NCBI GenBank assembly: GCA_024509875.1
Contig: JAMPIV010008067.1
Coordinates: 62,001-126,000, forward strand
Direction of reading: 5' to 3'
Length of the DNA stretch: 64,000 bases
Source: Oreohelix idahoensis
Taxonomy: Eukaryota > Mollusca > Gastropoda > Stylommatophora > Oreohelicidae
Made by a program: the position numbers and the translations under genes. This document shows, one piece after another, positions 22,366 through 34,110 of the stretch (position 1 is the stretch's first letter; the number at the start of each line of letters is the position of its first letter). The notes beneath the pieces are model-generated. The model worked only from the letters and a program-made list of their open reading frames with translations. It made no database searches and had not been told where the DNA came from.

Positions 22366-25300
22366 CATTGAGATATTTGTTAAAGAGAATTCAAACCAGA
22401 ACGCAAACCAGCTACTAGCATTTATCAGAAGTGTAGCATGATAACCATTATCTAGTAAATGAATGAAAGAAAGGGAAGCATGTGTTGCAGGCGCGATGCT
22501 TGTCTATTCTTGGAAGACAATATGGGTTCAACCAATTAAAAAATAGGAGCTTGCTGGAAAATCGATCGATAATGCTATGACAGTTTACTATAGAGGATAA
22601 AACCGTACGAATTCAAGTTAGATTTAGTGACCATATAAGTGTATACAATGTCAGAAATGAATGAAAATGGTCTCATTTTACCAAGGATAACTCCAATATT
22701 CTATGCTTGCCAAAGGAAAAATTGATGGAATAAGTATTTTGGAGAAAGGTGTTAGTATAACTGTGTTTTTTCCGGATTAAAATTTGAAATAAAATCAATG
22801 TCAGAACCAATTACGGAAAACGACACATAGAATGAAAGCAGAACTTACGAAGAGTGAAAGAATATAACTCAAAAAGTCCTGGATAGAAAAGGGGAGCTGC
22901 ACGAATCAGAGGTTTGGAATACCACTCTCACAGTTTCACTCAAAAACGCTAAAACCAGAGACTGAAACAGTTACCAACCCTTGCTCTTCGAGACGTAGGA
23001 TGTGAGCTTATAAAAAGAGACCGTGGAGATTTCAAATTACATATGCACATCATAAAGTCAAAAGAACAGACGGAGAGAGAGAGAGAGAGCAGCTAGTCAA
23101 GGCTAAAACTTTTTACCATCTGTTGCCGTGCAGTGCTATCTCCACCAACCAATTCTTTTCTGGACTTTATATATATATCCTGAGAGGGTATGTAGAATTA
23201 CTGTATATATTTGTGAAATTAATATCACTGTTTATTTCAGGATTTTAGTTGGTTACTATACATAGTTGGGAGGTGAATGTACCGTGCAAATATGTGTATT
23301 AATTGCTATGATTGCGGAAGATATAAACCGACAATATAACCACCAGTGACTTAGCAGAGTCCTGTCATCAGTCCTTATCAGGATTAATATAACCTGCTAA
23401 AAGTTACAGAACTTTTCAGAGCTAAATTGGCATTACATATGTGAAAGGCAAAATGTATAAAATGTATTATATTCATGTATTATATTATCTTAGAAAATAT
23501 TCTGCAGCTACCCCCATCTTGTCTCGCTATTGCTAATCCTACTCAGCCATGTATCATTCATATACATGCAAACATCTGAAACGCATTCATCTCATGCACA
23601 ACTAGACTTGTGGGCTTTACAACCATAAGCCAGCCACATGCCTATCTTTGTCCGCAGGTTCGTATGTGCCAAAATACGTAAGAGGTCAAAGACTCCAGAA
23701 CAATTATTGCATCCTGAAGAAACCCAGGAGCATCAGATATTGATTTCTAGAATTCAGCCCTAGTCCACAACATTGCTCGGGGGACTGGAGCAGAACTTCA
23801 ATCAACAGTGTGTACCGTACATTCTTTCTAAGGACAGGCACAGATTCAAATGTTAAGTATTTCTGTAGCCAATTCCTGCAACCAAGTGTGATACCAGTCA
23901 ATAACTGTGCTAGTTGATAATGACATCAGTAATTTATTAGCATAGCTAAGAGACTAAAGGAAAGGAACCTATACTGAACTTGTCAAATTTCTGGGAATAC
24001 CGAAGACAGACTTTTTTTTCTTTTAAGTTAAATACTTCGATTATAAATTCACCATCATCCAAATTTTGTAATATACTTATCCATTGAGTTCCATCATCCA
24101 ACATTCACCATTCAGCACAAACAAAGAAAGATAGTGTTAATATTAAATAATTCAAAATTGTAACACTCTGACTTATTAATTTTATATTGTTGGAGTTTTA
24201 TTGAATTGTTTGATTATCATAGGTACTTGTACTTACATAGCAAGGTGGCACCTTAGGGCCTGACTTTACTCTGAATACTTTCTGAAGCATATACCTTCAC
24301 AGATGTGACTATCCTGTGATATCAGTGTTCCTCTCCAACACTGGGACTTCACTCATTCAAGACATAATTCTATTTCTGTTTCTTCAGTAATACTACTGAC
24401 ACTACACACTTATAAAAACCTTTCGCTACATGAAGGAACAATAGACACACACGTTGATTTAATTTAGTTAAGAGTAGGCCTGCTCCGTTAATTATTATAT
24501 CATATGATCATCAGTATTTGTTAATGTGCTTTGTATAATTCTTTGTATACCTGTTCTGTTTTATTTAATTGTTGTACACTAAAGTGAAGCATTTAATGTC
24601 GTACATTTGCTGCACTCGTGGTCACGTCTTCACTCATGCTGTCGTTATTGTACGACTATTAAGAATTCTTCCTATATAGCTATGGAGTGGCGGGCTATCT
24701 TTTATACTCTTGATCAAAATACAGGGAAGAGAGACTGTCGCTAGGGAACCTGGGTTCATCCGCAGAATTTCTTAGAGTTTATCGCTTGGACTGTGGGTGC
24801 ACTCATCTTCACTATCCTAAGTAGGTTCTCATTCTACGAGCCATTTTCTTAGAGAGCCAAATTCTGTAGTATTACCAACCATTATCTTCTACACTCTACC
24901 TCACCAGAGCTGCGACAGTCTCCTGATTGTAACTGTGACTCGCGAAGAGTGATCACCGAAACGTTCTATGTTTCTGGGTACCGTCCATTCGTAAAATTGA
25001 CTCCATACCTTTTCCTTTTTTTAAACTTTATTTACTACATCTGTTCTTCGCAGGATACGCTGCTGAAAATAGTAGAAATTAAGCCAGAGTAAATAATTCA
25101 AAACTACAGTTGTCTCTGTCTCATCATCATTACTTTCAAAGTACGGAAGGGTCATATGACGTCAACAAACTCATGCCGAGTCATCCTGTTCCATACCATA
25201 CGTTTCAGATCTTTCCGTGACGTCCTCATACCTTTCGTTTTTGTCCCCAGTTTTCTTCTCCGTGTTTTATTCGATCTCCCTCTTGCTCTGTTATATAGTC

Positions 25301-25499
25301 CTTAGTTATACAACCATGCGTTTAAGACGACGAACAAAACTGAAGATTATGATAATAACAAACGTTTTTATTTATTTTTTTAAAGTCAAACTTGTTTATC
25401 AGTTCCATCGGGGTATTTATGTGAATGCCCTGGGTAGTTCCCTGAATAGGAGACCAACAAAAAATTAAGCCTAATGCCCCCGAGGTATTGCCGAACTAG
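22366..25499. other. Intergenic spacer, nothing recognised
   Basis: No frame with recognisable protein similarity. There is a short GAGAGAGA tract near 23072. Confidence 0.55.
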
Positions 25500-25690
25500 T
25501 CGGACTAACATGAGGTTGTGTAAGGCCCTGGCTACCTCGTCGTGTAAAACTAATTGCTACAGAATCCACCGCTACAATAGTACATGAGCGCTTTGGGGCA
25601 GACTTCCTGCAAAATGGCTGACTACAGAGGTGGCACCAACCTCTGAAATGCGCGAGCGTGAAATGCATGACGGGTCCTCTGAATGTCTGT
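25500..25690 (-). mobile_element. SINE-like family S, copy 2
   Basis: In reverse complement it carries GCAGGAAGTCTGCCC, TTGTAGCGGTGGATTCTG and ACACAACCTCATGTTAGTCC, aligning with the copies at 33.1 and 35.7 kb. Confidence 0.65.
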
Positions 25691-27227
25691 TTTGGATATA
25701 CAGCTGACACACTGTCGTGGAATATTCTAATCCACATATATAAATTATCAAGTAAATATAAAGCCTAATAAATACATATAATAAATAAAGGAAGAAGAAT
25801 GGTAAAGAACAGTGCTGTCACAATGAATGTACTCGAAATCCCCTTGTTTTCTACTGCGTATGCAAATTGTAACGTTTCACGTTGATATTAAAGGCCTTCT
25901 GCAACATACACGCGTTTCCCAAACACACAATAAAATGTGCTGCCTTTCTAAGAAAAACCTTGAAATATGCAAGTTGACCTAAATTTTAAATTCCATTCAT
26001 GTCTTTTTCTACACTATGTTACCAAGATCAAAAGACAGATGGACAAAAGGATAGCGAGAAGGGAGAGGCAGAAAGCCGAACACTAAACACGCTTCGCGCG
26101 ATACACAAATGCTGCCATCACGCGTGTAAGACTACAAGCACTAACTTTTTCGGACGGACAGTGATAAATTCACTACCCTTCCCAGAGTTAGGTTTTAAAA
26201 TCATAAAAAACGCTTATTAGGAAAGATAACATTAGATGGGTTTACGGTTGAAAACATAACAGTACCCAGACAGCACATCTTCGAAACAGGAGGTAGAAAA
26301 TACATATTTTGAACGCAGCCACGTAGCTCTTTTAAATTTGGATATTTGGGTTCCTTAGGGCTTGCTGACAAAGAATATGTAAAACGTTACGCAAATAGTC
26401 CAAGAATTAATAAATTATACCCAAAATAAAATAGTGGGGATGCCTGACAGCATGGAATCATTTCTGCTCATAAAATTTTTTTTATAACGTGTTTGAAAAA
26501 AATCTTACGTTACAGAATTAGCCTACCATGTAAACTCCAAATTGATTGGAGCGCAACAAATGAAAGACTAACCACGATTGGTCGGGCTATAAATACTATC
26601 TTTCGTTGTTAGGGGAGACGTGAAAAGGTAACATTTTTTCAAACACTTGTCGAAACGTGGCCTCATTGGCTAGACTCGCTGATATAATCACTTAGGAGCG
26701 TTAGTTCGAAACCACTTGTTTAAATAAGCTTGATAAAGCATCAGTGCGTTGAAGCCAGCTCATTTTTGTGTTAAATAAAAGCCTGGAACATAAGCAGATG
26801 GGAATTTGTGCCAGTAATTGTGCCAGAATTCATTGCTAATCAACGTATCTGTGTTTATTTCCATGAAATTGTGGTAAGCTTGAACCATTCAGTATCTTTT
26901 AATGAAAATTGAATGTAAATTGTTAATTTATGCCTGTATATATATATATGTGTAGTTCAGTGGCAAACAGGAGATAAAGCCTATAATGCTCCAGCCTGAA
27001 CAGAGGGTGTCGGAGGGAAGTAAAACGGCATGGAATGGCCAAATAGTACACTGACACCTGGATGATTGATTAGACAGAAATAATGCTGGAAGTGCAGAGG
27101 CGTAGTGACCATTAAGGAGGGTAATGCTGGTATAAAGTATTTCAGATGAAGCTGACAGTTGGCCTAACGCTCTGAACTCAATGTTTGTGTTGTATTGTGC
27201 TCAGTGTAGAACTAGAGTATCAATTAG
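25691..27227. other. Intergenic spacer, nothing recognised
   Basis: AT-rich, short frames only, with a short (TA)n run near 26940. Confidence 0.55.
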
Positions 27228-27494
27228 TTATGAAGTAGAAGGTACATCCTTCTTGTTTACAGGGACCGTGGTCTTGATGGTACTGAGCAGCACCTGGTCA
27301 GAGCTTTGCTGAATCCAGAGTCGGACAGCATACTCCTTGGTCTTTTTAGCTATCAGTGAGGTGTCTCCAGAGCCCAGAGGAGAATTCGAGCAGAGGAGTC
27401 CTTCCCTGCCGCCATCACGCAAGATAAGCTGATTTGGCCAGCTGAGCTCAACATTATGTCCCCTCATCTTGAAATGACTTTGTAAAAATAACAT
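27228..27494 (-). CDS. Candidate terminal exon of an unrecognised host gene
   Basis: An open frame of 88 codons on the minus strand, more GC-rich and with more even codon use than its neighbours. The peptide is free of low complexity and includes HNVELSWPNQLILRDGG and AKKTKEYAVRLWIQQSSDQ. A pyrimidine-rich stretch ending in AG lies upstream on the minus strand (TTATTTTTACAAAG), which would fit a splice acceptor. The frame ends in TAA with no polyadenylation site that I can assign. I do not recognise the protein. It could also be a chance frame or a domesticated transposon piece. Confidence 0.3.
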   Translation of the reverse strand: MLFLQSHFKMRGHNVELSWPNQLILRDGGREGLLCSNSPLGSGDTSLIAKKTKEYAVRLWIQQSSDQVLLSTIKTTVPVNKKDVPSTS

Positions 27495-28484
27495 TCAGAG
27501 GGGAATTTAATTGTCTTAATATCAGGAACTGAGAACATCTCCAATACTAGTCCCAAAAGACAAACTATTGAAGTCATGATGACAAATACCAACAGAGCTT
27601 GAACAAAACAAAACCAGTATTACTTCATATTACCACTACACAACTGACACACATAGGATATTTTTAATAATATATGTCACTACAATATTCATATTGATAA
27701 AGTCTGTACATATACTTGTAATTAAAATTGATTGTGATTCCTGGTTCCTTTGTATTTGAATCAGGACACATATACCTTTATGATAACCATGAATACATAT
27801 TGTTATTTGAAAAGTTATCAGTGACTCCTTAAGATATTCTCATAGAGTGTTATATGTATGTGAGTGTCACAGTGTTGTCAAGAGTAGTGGATTAAATTAA
27901 ATTGTTTATCTGTCTGTTGTTGTGACTTACACTTCATCATACACATACCCTAGACACATAACGTAGTCATCACACTATTCCAGAATAATTCTGACTGAGA
28001 TATATAGATATGTGGTAGCAAGTAAGGTTATCTATAATACACTACTCTTAATAGATATAGATACCTTCACAGCTGATCTCAGTCAGTACACTAAGTCCCC
28101 TATAAATATTTATAACATCCCACTTCACCACACACACAATCTCAGGTTATTTCTAACACTTCCAAAAAAGTTTGTAGGCAATATGAAAATCTTCGGCATA
28201 GCCTGTACATTAGGGTGTGTTGTACTTTAGCTAATAATAGCTGCTTTGTTTTCTATCTTTCTCGGACTGATTCAATAGTTTCAAAATGAGGCGACTTTTG
28301 CTCGTCTTTCACAAAGTACAAGAAGAGTCGAAGTTCATCCTCAAACGATTTTCGTCTATGAGGTAAAAGTACATTTCAAACAGTCTGAACATAATAACGC
28401 TAATTTAAGAGGGGGAGTTACAGGGAAATTCTATTTCCAAACTATTTCCAGGAATACCATGAAAAAGAACAGTAAATCCTACAA
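27495..28484. other. Spacer, nothing recognised
   Basis: AT-rich sequence with short frames only. The part next to 28484 may hold decayed transposase sequence. Confidence 0.5.
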
Positions 28485-28754
28485 TCATTTTATCAACCGA
28501 GGCATTTTCAAAGGCGTAAAGGCATTATCGAAATTTTCAATCAAAGAGTTGATGAGTGGCTCCGCTTTGTTTTTCCCCTCAGCATCAGGCTCCCCCACAT
28601 GCAACATTGTTTGACAGGTAGACAAAAATCTATCGCATGCAAAGTTTTTGTGATCAAATGGAGCACAAAGACAATCGGTTTCTGATGAATGATTGTCTCT
28701 AACAGAAGGTCTGGGATCAATGTCCACAGCTTTTGTTGTGGCTATAAATTTCAA
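28485..28754 (-). pseudogene. piggyBac-like transposase fragment (core part)
   Basis: The 89-codon minus-strand frame contains CDRFLSTCQTMLHVGEPDAE followed by AEPLINSLIENFDNAFTPLK. This matches the conserved piggyBac pattern in which a DRF...MLHF block precedes a K-x-PL-(I/L)-x-x-L-x-x-x-F-x-x-x-Y-x-P block just ahead of the catalytic core. The catalytic Asp residues that follow are not visible: a stop comes after PRLIK. The fragment probably belongs to the same element as the acidic N-terminal piece at 30033-30233, separated by a LINE insertion. Confidence 0.55.
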
Positions 28755-29019
28755 TAACTCATATTTTTTATAGTGCTGTCAAGTTAGAAAATCTTGATCT
28801 TTTTAGGGATAATTTATTTTTAAGTAATTTAAGTGTTGAATACTCATTTACAGAATCTACTAGTGAATTTGCAATGTCATCAGTAAACACTGTCCTATAG
28901 CAGTCAAATGGTGTCTATACCTCACTAAGACCTAAGTCACCTTGTACTCCTGGTTTGCGACCATACTCGAGAAGAAATCTGAATGAATTTTGGGTCTCTT
29001 TAATACTGAGTGAAATCTT

Positions 29020-29990
29020 CACACTAGGTCAGATGGCCGTCTGTTTAATCTTTCAAGGCTGAAGGCAAAAATATAAATCAGAGGGGTCACCATAAGAGAC
29101 TTGTTGTTCGCTGATGACGCTGCAGTCGTCACTCAAAGCCAACAGGAGCTTCAGAGCTTGATGAATCGCTTCACCCAAGCATGCAAGGACTTTAGCCTCA
29201 CAATAAGTCTAAAGAAAACGAATGTGCTGAGTCAGGATGCTAGTGCTGCACCAGTTATCACTATCGATAACTATGAATTGGCAGTGGTGCACCACTTCAC
29301 ACATACCTAGGGTTTACCGTCAATGACAAACTCTCACTGGACACAGAAATTGATAGCCGCATTGGCAAAGCCTCAGCTACTTTTGTCCGCCTCACATCGC
29401 GCCTTTGGGGAAACTCCAAACTCACAACGAAGACCAAGGCTGCGGTATATAACGCCTGCGTCACCAGCACACTTCTATATGGCAGCGAGACTTGGGCAAC
29501 CTATGCTAAGCAAGAAAGAAGGCTCAATACCTTCCATTTTCGGTGTCTACGCCACATCCTTGGCATCTCGTGGAAAGATAAAGTGACAAATGTCGAGGTG
29601 TTGTCACGTGCTGGCCTTCAAAGCATGTATACACTGCTTAGACACTACGCTGGCTTGGCCATGTCCGCCGCATGGAAGGTGGTCGCATCCCGAAATATAT
29701 TCTACAGGCAACTAGCAGATGGCAAAAGAACAGTTGGGCGACCGCAGCTGAGGTTCAAAGATGTATGCAAGAGAGATATGAGGGCACTGGACATAAATCC
29801 AGCAACGTGGGAGGATGAAGCTGCCGATCGCACCAAGTGGCGATGCTATTTACAGCGCCACCTCAGATTCGGCGAAAAGAAGCTCACACAACAAGCCGAA
29901 GAGAGGAGAAAACGTCATCAGGAAAATAAGCAGCTGTGGGCTGTCAATTCAGGGGCGCATTCCCATAATCAATTATGACTGAAGGGGCTT
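29020..29990 (+). pseudogene. 5'-truncated RTE-like LINE, C-terminal RT part
   Basis: Starts within RT at a position reading DGRLFNLSRL-like sequence, then RDLLFADDAAVVTQ with the polymerase motif (F-A-D-D), then LLYGSETWATYAKQERRLN and KDVCKRDMRALDI. The end near 29975 is Lys/Arg/Gln-rich, as in this LINE group. Endonuclease and the first half of RT are missing, which is typical 5' truncation. Frames change near 29310 and 29585. Clade assignment to RTE-like elements is from motif memory. It lies between two halves of a piggyBac-like remnant. Confidence 0.82.
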
Positions 29991-30032
29991 TTATTATTAG
30001 TGGTAAAATTGATGTTTGGTACTGAAATCCAT

Positions 30033-30233
30033 TTATCTCCAATTACTACTTGTTGCTCCTTGATGCTGTTGCTTGTCCTGCCGTTTTATAGATGATTTGA
30101 TCAAAACATTTTGTATTTTTGTAGCATTAGGGTCTGGCTGTGACCACATCTCCTCCTCATGAGAACTAGATTCTTCATGAAAGTCAGATCTGAAATGATC
30201 TATGATATCATCTTCACTAAACTCATCAAACAT
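30033..30233 (-). pseudogene. piggyBac-like transposase N-terminal fragment
   Basis: A 66-codon frame begins MFDEFSEDDIIDHFRSDFHE and is strongly acidic, as piggyBac transposase N-termini often are. It has the same orientation as the core fragment at 28485-28754. On its own the match is weak; position and orientation make it more credible. Confidence 0.35.
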
Positions 30234-31225
30234 ACACAGCTCCCTAGCCTTTTCTACAGATAAAAAAGATCTACGTTTTGATAAACCTGATGGTAGGTTC
30301 GCTAGACATTGTCTGTATAAACAACAAAAATCACCTAATCGATAACTGACAGATTTATCGTCTGTTCACAGTGAAATTTGCTAGAACAAGCGTGTTTCCG
30401 AATCACAACTCAAAGGGAGTTGTGTATGCTCTTCTGAATCAAAAAAAAGAGTAACTTCCGTTATATTAAAATAGCAAATTACGAAAACACGGAACAAATT
30501 TCACGGAACACTATAGTGACGCTATGAGCGTGTTTTCGTCTTATAGAGGACCAGGTCGAAGAACGCTACCAACATTGTTACGGCCTTTAAGTTAAAATAC
30601 AACTGTAGTTATGGGCAACACAGAGTTTAGTGGCTCAGGGCTTTTGGTTGTTATGGAAGCATTAAACATAAACAACCTGAGTTACACAACCATATGGTTA
30701 GAAAAAAAAAAGAAAACTAGTCTAATTACATCATACATTAAAAACGTTGTTCTTCCTTATCCTCCACTTCACAAAACAATGTACCAGTTTATAACAGGTA
30801 GTGATCGTCTGTTATCGCTGAGGTTTGTAATGGGAGCTATTTAATAGCTAAGGTTTGTTTATTTTGTATCTAATTATGAAAAAAAAAATGATAGGAAGCT
30901 TACTGTAATATTTTAAAACTTTGCAATTTCAGATTTTGATAACTTTAGTTTATTCAAGGCTGTAGGAGTTTTAATTTAGTGTCTAAAACAGCAACACATC
31001 TTGAGCAGTTGTACAACTTTAATTGCAATGAGTCAAAAGTTTGATGAGATACCTTAGCTCTGTTCTGAAATGAACAACACAAGTATTATGATACATTAGA
31101 CAGTGTGTGTGTGTGTGCGCGTATATGTGTGCGTGCATGTATATTTGTGTGAACTCAATTAGACTGATTAATAAAGAGGGAAATAATAAGAAAGTTAGTA
31201 GTATAAAACAGCACAGTTAAATAAA
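30234..31225. other. Spacer, nothing recognised
   Basis: AT-rich. A short (GT)n tract lies near 31104-31130. The 77-codon plus-strand frame at 30611-30844 shows no domain. Confidence 0.5.
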
Positions 31226-31237
31226 GAAATGCAATTT
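31226..31237. repeat. LINE target-site duplication, 3' side
   Basis: GAAATGCAATTT here and at 32812-32823 brackets the LINE insertion. Confidence 0.88.
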
Positions 31238-31264
31238 CTTCTTCTTCTTCTTCTTCGTTCACCC

Positions 31265-31964
31265 TCAGATGTCAACTTGAATAAGTTCAAAGAAAGCAGT
31301 GGTCAGCCTGAGGCTGTTGATATCTCCGTAGATCTTCTCCAGGAATGGTACTGGTGATGGCCATATGCGTCTTCTCCGCTCCTCATATGTTGGGCACCTC
31401 TGAAGCAGGTGTTCGGCAGTCATTTTACCAGTGCCACAGTCACACTCATCTGCAGTTCCTATCTTTAATTTGTTGAACAGATGGTATCTCAATCTGTTAT
31501 GACCAGTGCGAAGTCTGAAGATTACCACTTGTTCACTTCTGCTGAGCTGGTAATACGGATCATTTTTTTGTGTGGCCTGGATGCTCTTCTTCCCACTTGT
31601 GCCTGTAACTGCGCTTGATAAAACTCTTGGACTCCTCATAGGTTATATTTGTGTCCAGCTGAGGAAGTTTTCCCCCTTCCTTTGCCAATCTGTCAGCCTC
31701 TTCATTTCCAGGGATGTTGCAGTGAGAAGGGATCCACTGTATCACAACTCTTTTGTATTGCTGACATAGTCTGTGAAGTGTTTACTCTTAGGTCATCCAG
31801 TTCAGCATTTATTTGACTTTTCAGTGTTGTAATCACTGACAGCGCATCTGAGAAGATAACTACTGGTCTCTCTGAGCTTTTTTCTGTCATTAGAATTTCT
31901 GATGCAGTTTTTATGTCCTCTGCCTCTGCTCTGAAGTTAGTTGAAAATTTCCCTGTTGCGACTG
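31265..31964 (-). pseudogene. RNase H and C-terminal zinc motif of the I-like LINE, frameshifted
   Basis: Successive frames carry PVVIFSDALSVI (catalytic Asp), then VIQWIPSHCNIPGNEEADRL (conserved His and last catalytic Asp of RNase H). The last frame holds CDCGTGKMTAEHLLQRCP, a C-x-C...H...C motif. Frame changes fall near short A runs around 31745 and 31600. The protein ends at 31265, just before the GAA tail. Confidence 0.85.
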
Positions 31965-32804
31965 CTATCTTTTTTTTGTGCCATTGCTTAAGCTCAGGAA
32001 GACTCCTCCACCCCCATCTTCTGTTGCATTAGTTGCTGATCCATCTGTGTACGCATGGATCCAGGTGTTACTTGGGTAATGTTTCTCTATATATTTTGTG
32101 GTTAGGACTCTCCTTTCTGTTTCAGTTTGACTGTTCTTTCTCTCAATACCAGGAACATTGTCTATCATTTCAGGGAAGCACTGTTGTTTCCAAATTGGTA
32201 GCTTGTGTGCAGTACATATTGGCGTAGCTGTTGATATTGCATTTATGGGGTCTGCTCTCATCTTTGTTTTTACTGTCTCTACAAAGTTGCTTCGCTTCAG
32301 TCTTCCCCTTCCAAGTCCATTTATCCTCTGGTGCATTGGGTGATCTATCAGCCTCCTGAATTTCTCGGCTTGTTGCTGGGCTCTGCTATCTCTTCTATCC
32401 TCCATAGGCTGGAGGTGAGTAATCTTTTCCAACTCTTTTATTGGTGTTGATTTCATGCCCCCAGTTATGATTCTCATTGCTTGGTTTCGGGTTCTGTTTA
32501 TTTTGTCAAAGTTCGACTTAGCGGCTGTTGACCATGCTGCAATGCCATATTCTAAGACTGGTCTCACTCGCCCAGTATATAGATTCTTTAGTACTCTCTC
32601 GTCTGCTCCCCAAACCGTGCCAGCAAGTTTTTTCATGATTGCCATTCTCTGCCTTGCTCTTGTCCTGGTTTTCTCAATCTGGGTTTTCCAAGTCAAGCGG
32701 CGATCAAAGGTAATGCCTAGGTAGTTTGGGTTTTCATCCAGATGTAGATTTTTCCCATTTAGCACCAATTTGGAGATCTGTGGTTTGTTAGAGAGAGAAA
32801 ACAC
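31965..32804 (-). pseudogene. RT thumb region and start of RNase H of the I-like LINE
   Basis: The 279-codon frame contains YLGITFDRRLTWKTQIEK and LYTGRVRPVLEYGIAAWST, the characteristic post-palm block of LINE reverse transcriptases. RNase H begins near residue 255 with HAYTDGSATNATEDGG (first catalytic Asp). The frame stops at 31965, in or next to a run of eight T on the plus strand (about 31970-31977), and RNase H continues in another frame. Confidence 0.88.
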
Positions 32805-32811
32805 TGTGAAT

Positions 32812-32823
32812 GAAATGCAATTT
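32812..32823. repeat. LINE target-site duplication, 5' side
   Basis: GAAATGCAATTT, identical to 31226-31237. Confidence 0.88.
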
Positions 32824-33059
32824 TATAAGTCAATATACACATTTTTAATGCGTTCTGAAAACCGAACGTATTAGCTTTTTCAAATTTAGAAAATTCTAAA
32901 TTATCAAGAATTGCGTTAACCATACATTTGTGTATTTGTTTGATTTTGAACCTAAAATATTTTGCCGCACCTGTCCTTACATTTTCCCTTTTCCCCTGTT
33001 CATTGGCCACTCCGGAAGCAAGGTCTGATAAAGCGATTGTAGACGTCTGAATTCGAAAG

Positions 33060-34110
33060 CTTGACATCTTGCCGTTCAAGGGGGTCTCTGATGAAACAAA
33101 CAAGAAAAGCACTACTGCACTTTCATGCATGTCGTACAAGGCGACTAATATGAGGTTGTGCATGTCGCTCGCTACCTCATCATTTAGAACAAATTGTCAC
33201 AGAAAATCACCGCTACAAGAGTATGTGAGTGCTTAGTGAAGGCTTCCTGCAGGGGACACAGCCGAATGGTGACTCTAGGGTAGGCTTCCTGCAGGGGACC
33301 CAGCTGAATGGTGTCTCTAGTGAAGTCTTCCTGCAGGGGAGCCAGCTGAATGTTGACTCTAGTGAAGGCTTCCTGCAGGGGACCCAGCTGAATGGTGTCT
33401 CTAGTGAAGGCTTCCTGCAGGGGACCCAGCTGAATGGTGTCTCTAGTGAAGGCTTCCTGCAGGGGACCCAGCTGAATGGTGTCTCTAGTGTAGGCTTCCT
33501 ACAGGGGACCCAGCTGTATGGTGTCTCTAGTGTAGGCTTCCTACAGGGGACCCAGCTGGATGGTGTCTCTAGTGAAGGCTTCCTGTAGGGGACCCAGCTG
33601 AATGGTGTCTCTATTGAAGGCTTCCTGCAGGGGACCCAGCTGAATGGTGTCTCTAGTGAAGGCTTCCTGCAGGTGACCCAGCTGAATGATGTCTCTAGTG
33701 AAGGCTTCCTGCAGGGGACCCCTCTGAATAGTGTCTCTAGTGAAGGCTTCCTGCAGGGACCCAGCTGAATGGTGTCTCTAGTGAAGGCTTCCTGCAGGGG
33801 ACCCCTCTGAATAGTGTCTCTAGTGAAGGCTTCCTGCAGGGGACCCAGCTGAATGGGGTCTCTAGTGAAGGCTTCCTGTAGGGGACCCAGCTGAATGGTG
33901 TCTCTAGTGAAGGCTTCCTGCAGGGGACCCAGCTGAATGGTGTTTCTAGTGAAGGCTTCCTGTAGGGGACCCAGCTGAATGGTGTCTCTAGTGAAGGCTT
34001 CCTGTAGGGGACCCAGCTGAATGGTGTCTTTAGTGAAGGCTTCCTGTAGGGGACCCAGCTAAATGGTGTCTCCAAGCTCCTTAAGGAGCGCAAATACAAA
34101 AAAAGATAAT
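33060..34110 (-). mobile_element. SINE-like family S, copy 3, expanded by an internal minisatellite
   Basis: In reverse complement the order is: TTTGCGCTCCTTAAGGAGC head, the 42 bp array, then ACTCTTGTAGCGGTGATTTT, ATGATGAGGTAGC, GCACAACCTCATATTAGTCG and CATCAGAGACCC. These flanks match the copy at 35645-35840, which has only one version of the 42 bp segment. Confidence 0.7.
33235..34073. repeat. 42 bp minisatellite, about 20 copies
   Basis: Unit core GAAGGCTTCCTGCAGGGGAC followed by CCAGCTGAATGGTGTCTCTAG. Because 42 is a multiple of three, both strands show long repeat frames (14-residue periods). I read these as by-products. Most units are near identical, with a few variants such as CCCCTCTGAATAG near 33720 and 33800. 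Confidence 0.95.

Larger units (their letters stand above)
31238..32811 (-). mobile_element. 5'-truncated I-like LINE with (GAA)n tail
   Basis: On the minus strand the insertion starts inside RT and ends in a GAA tail (plus strand TTCTTC repeats at 31238-31256). A perfect 12 bp target duplication, GAAATGCAATTT, flanks it. It carries the RT C-terminal part, an RNase H domain and a C-x-C...H...C zinc motif. RNase H after RT places it in the I/jockey-like group of LINEs that carry this domain. Confidence 0.92.

Noticed and set aside
33229..33588. 119-codon repeat protein with 14-residue periods
   Set aside because: The 42 bp minisatellite is open on both strands; flanks are a non-coding SINE-like copy.
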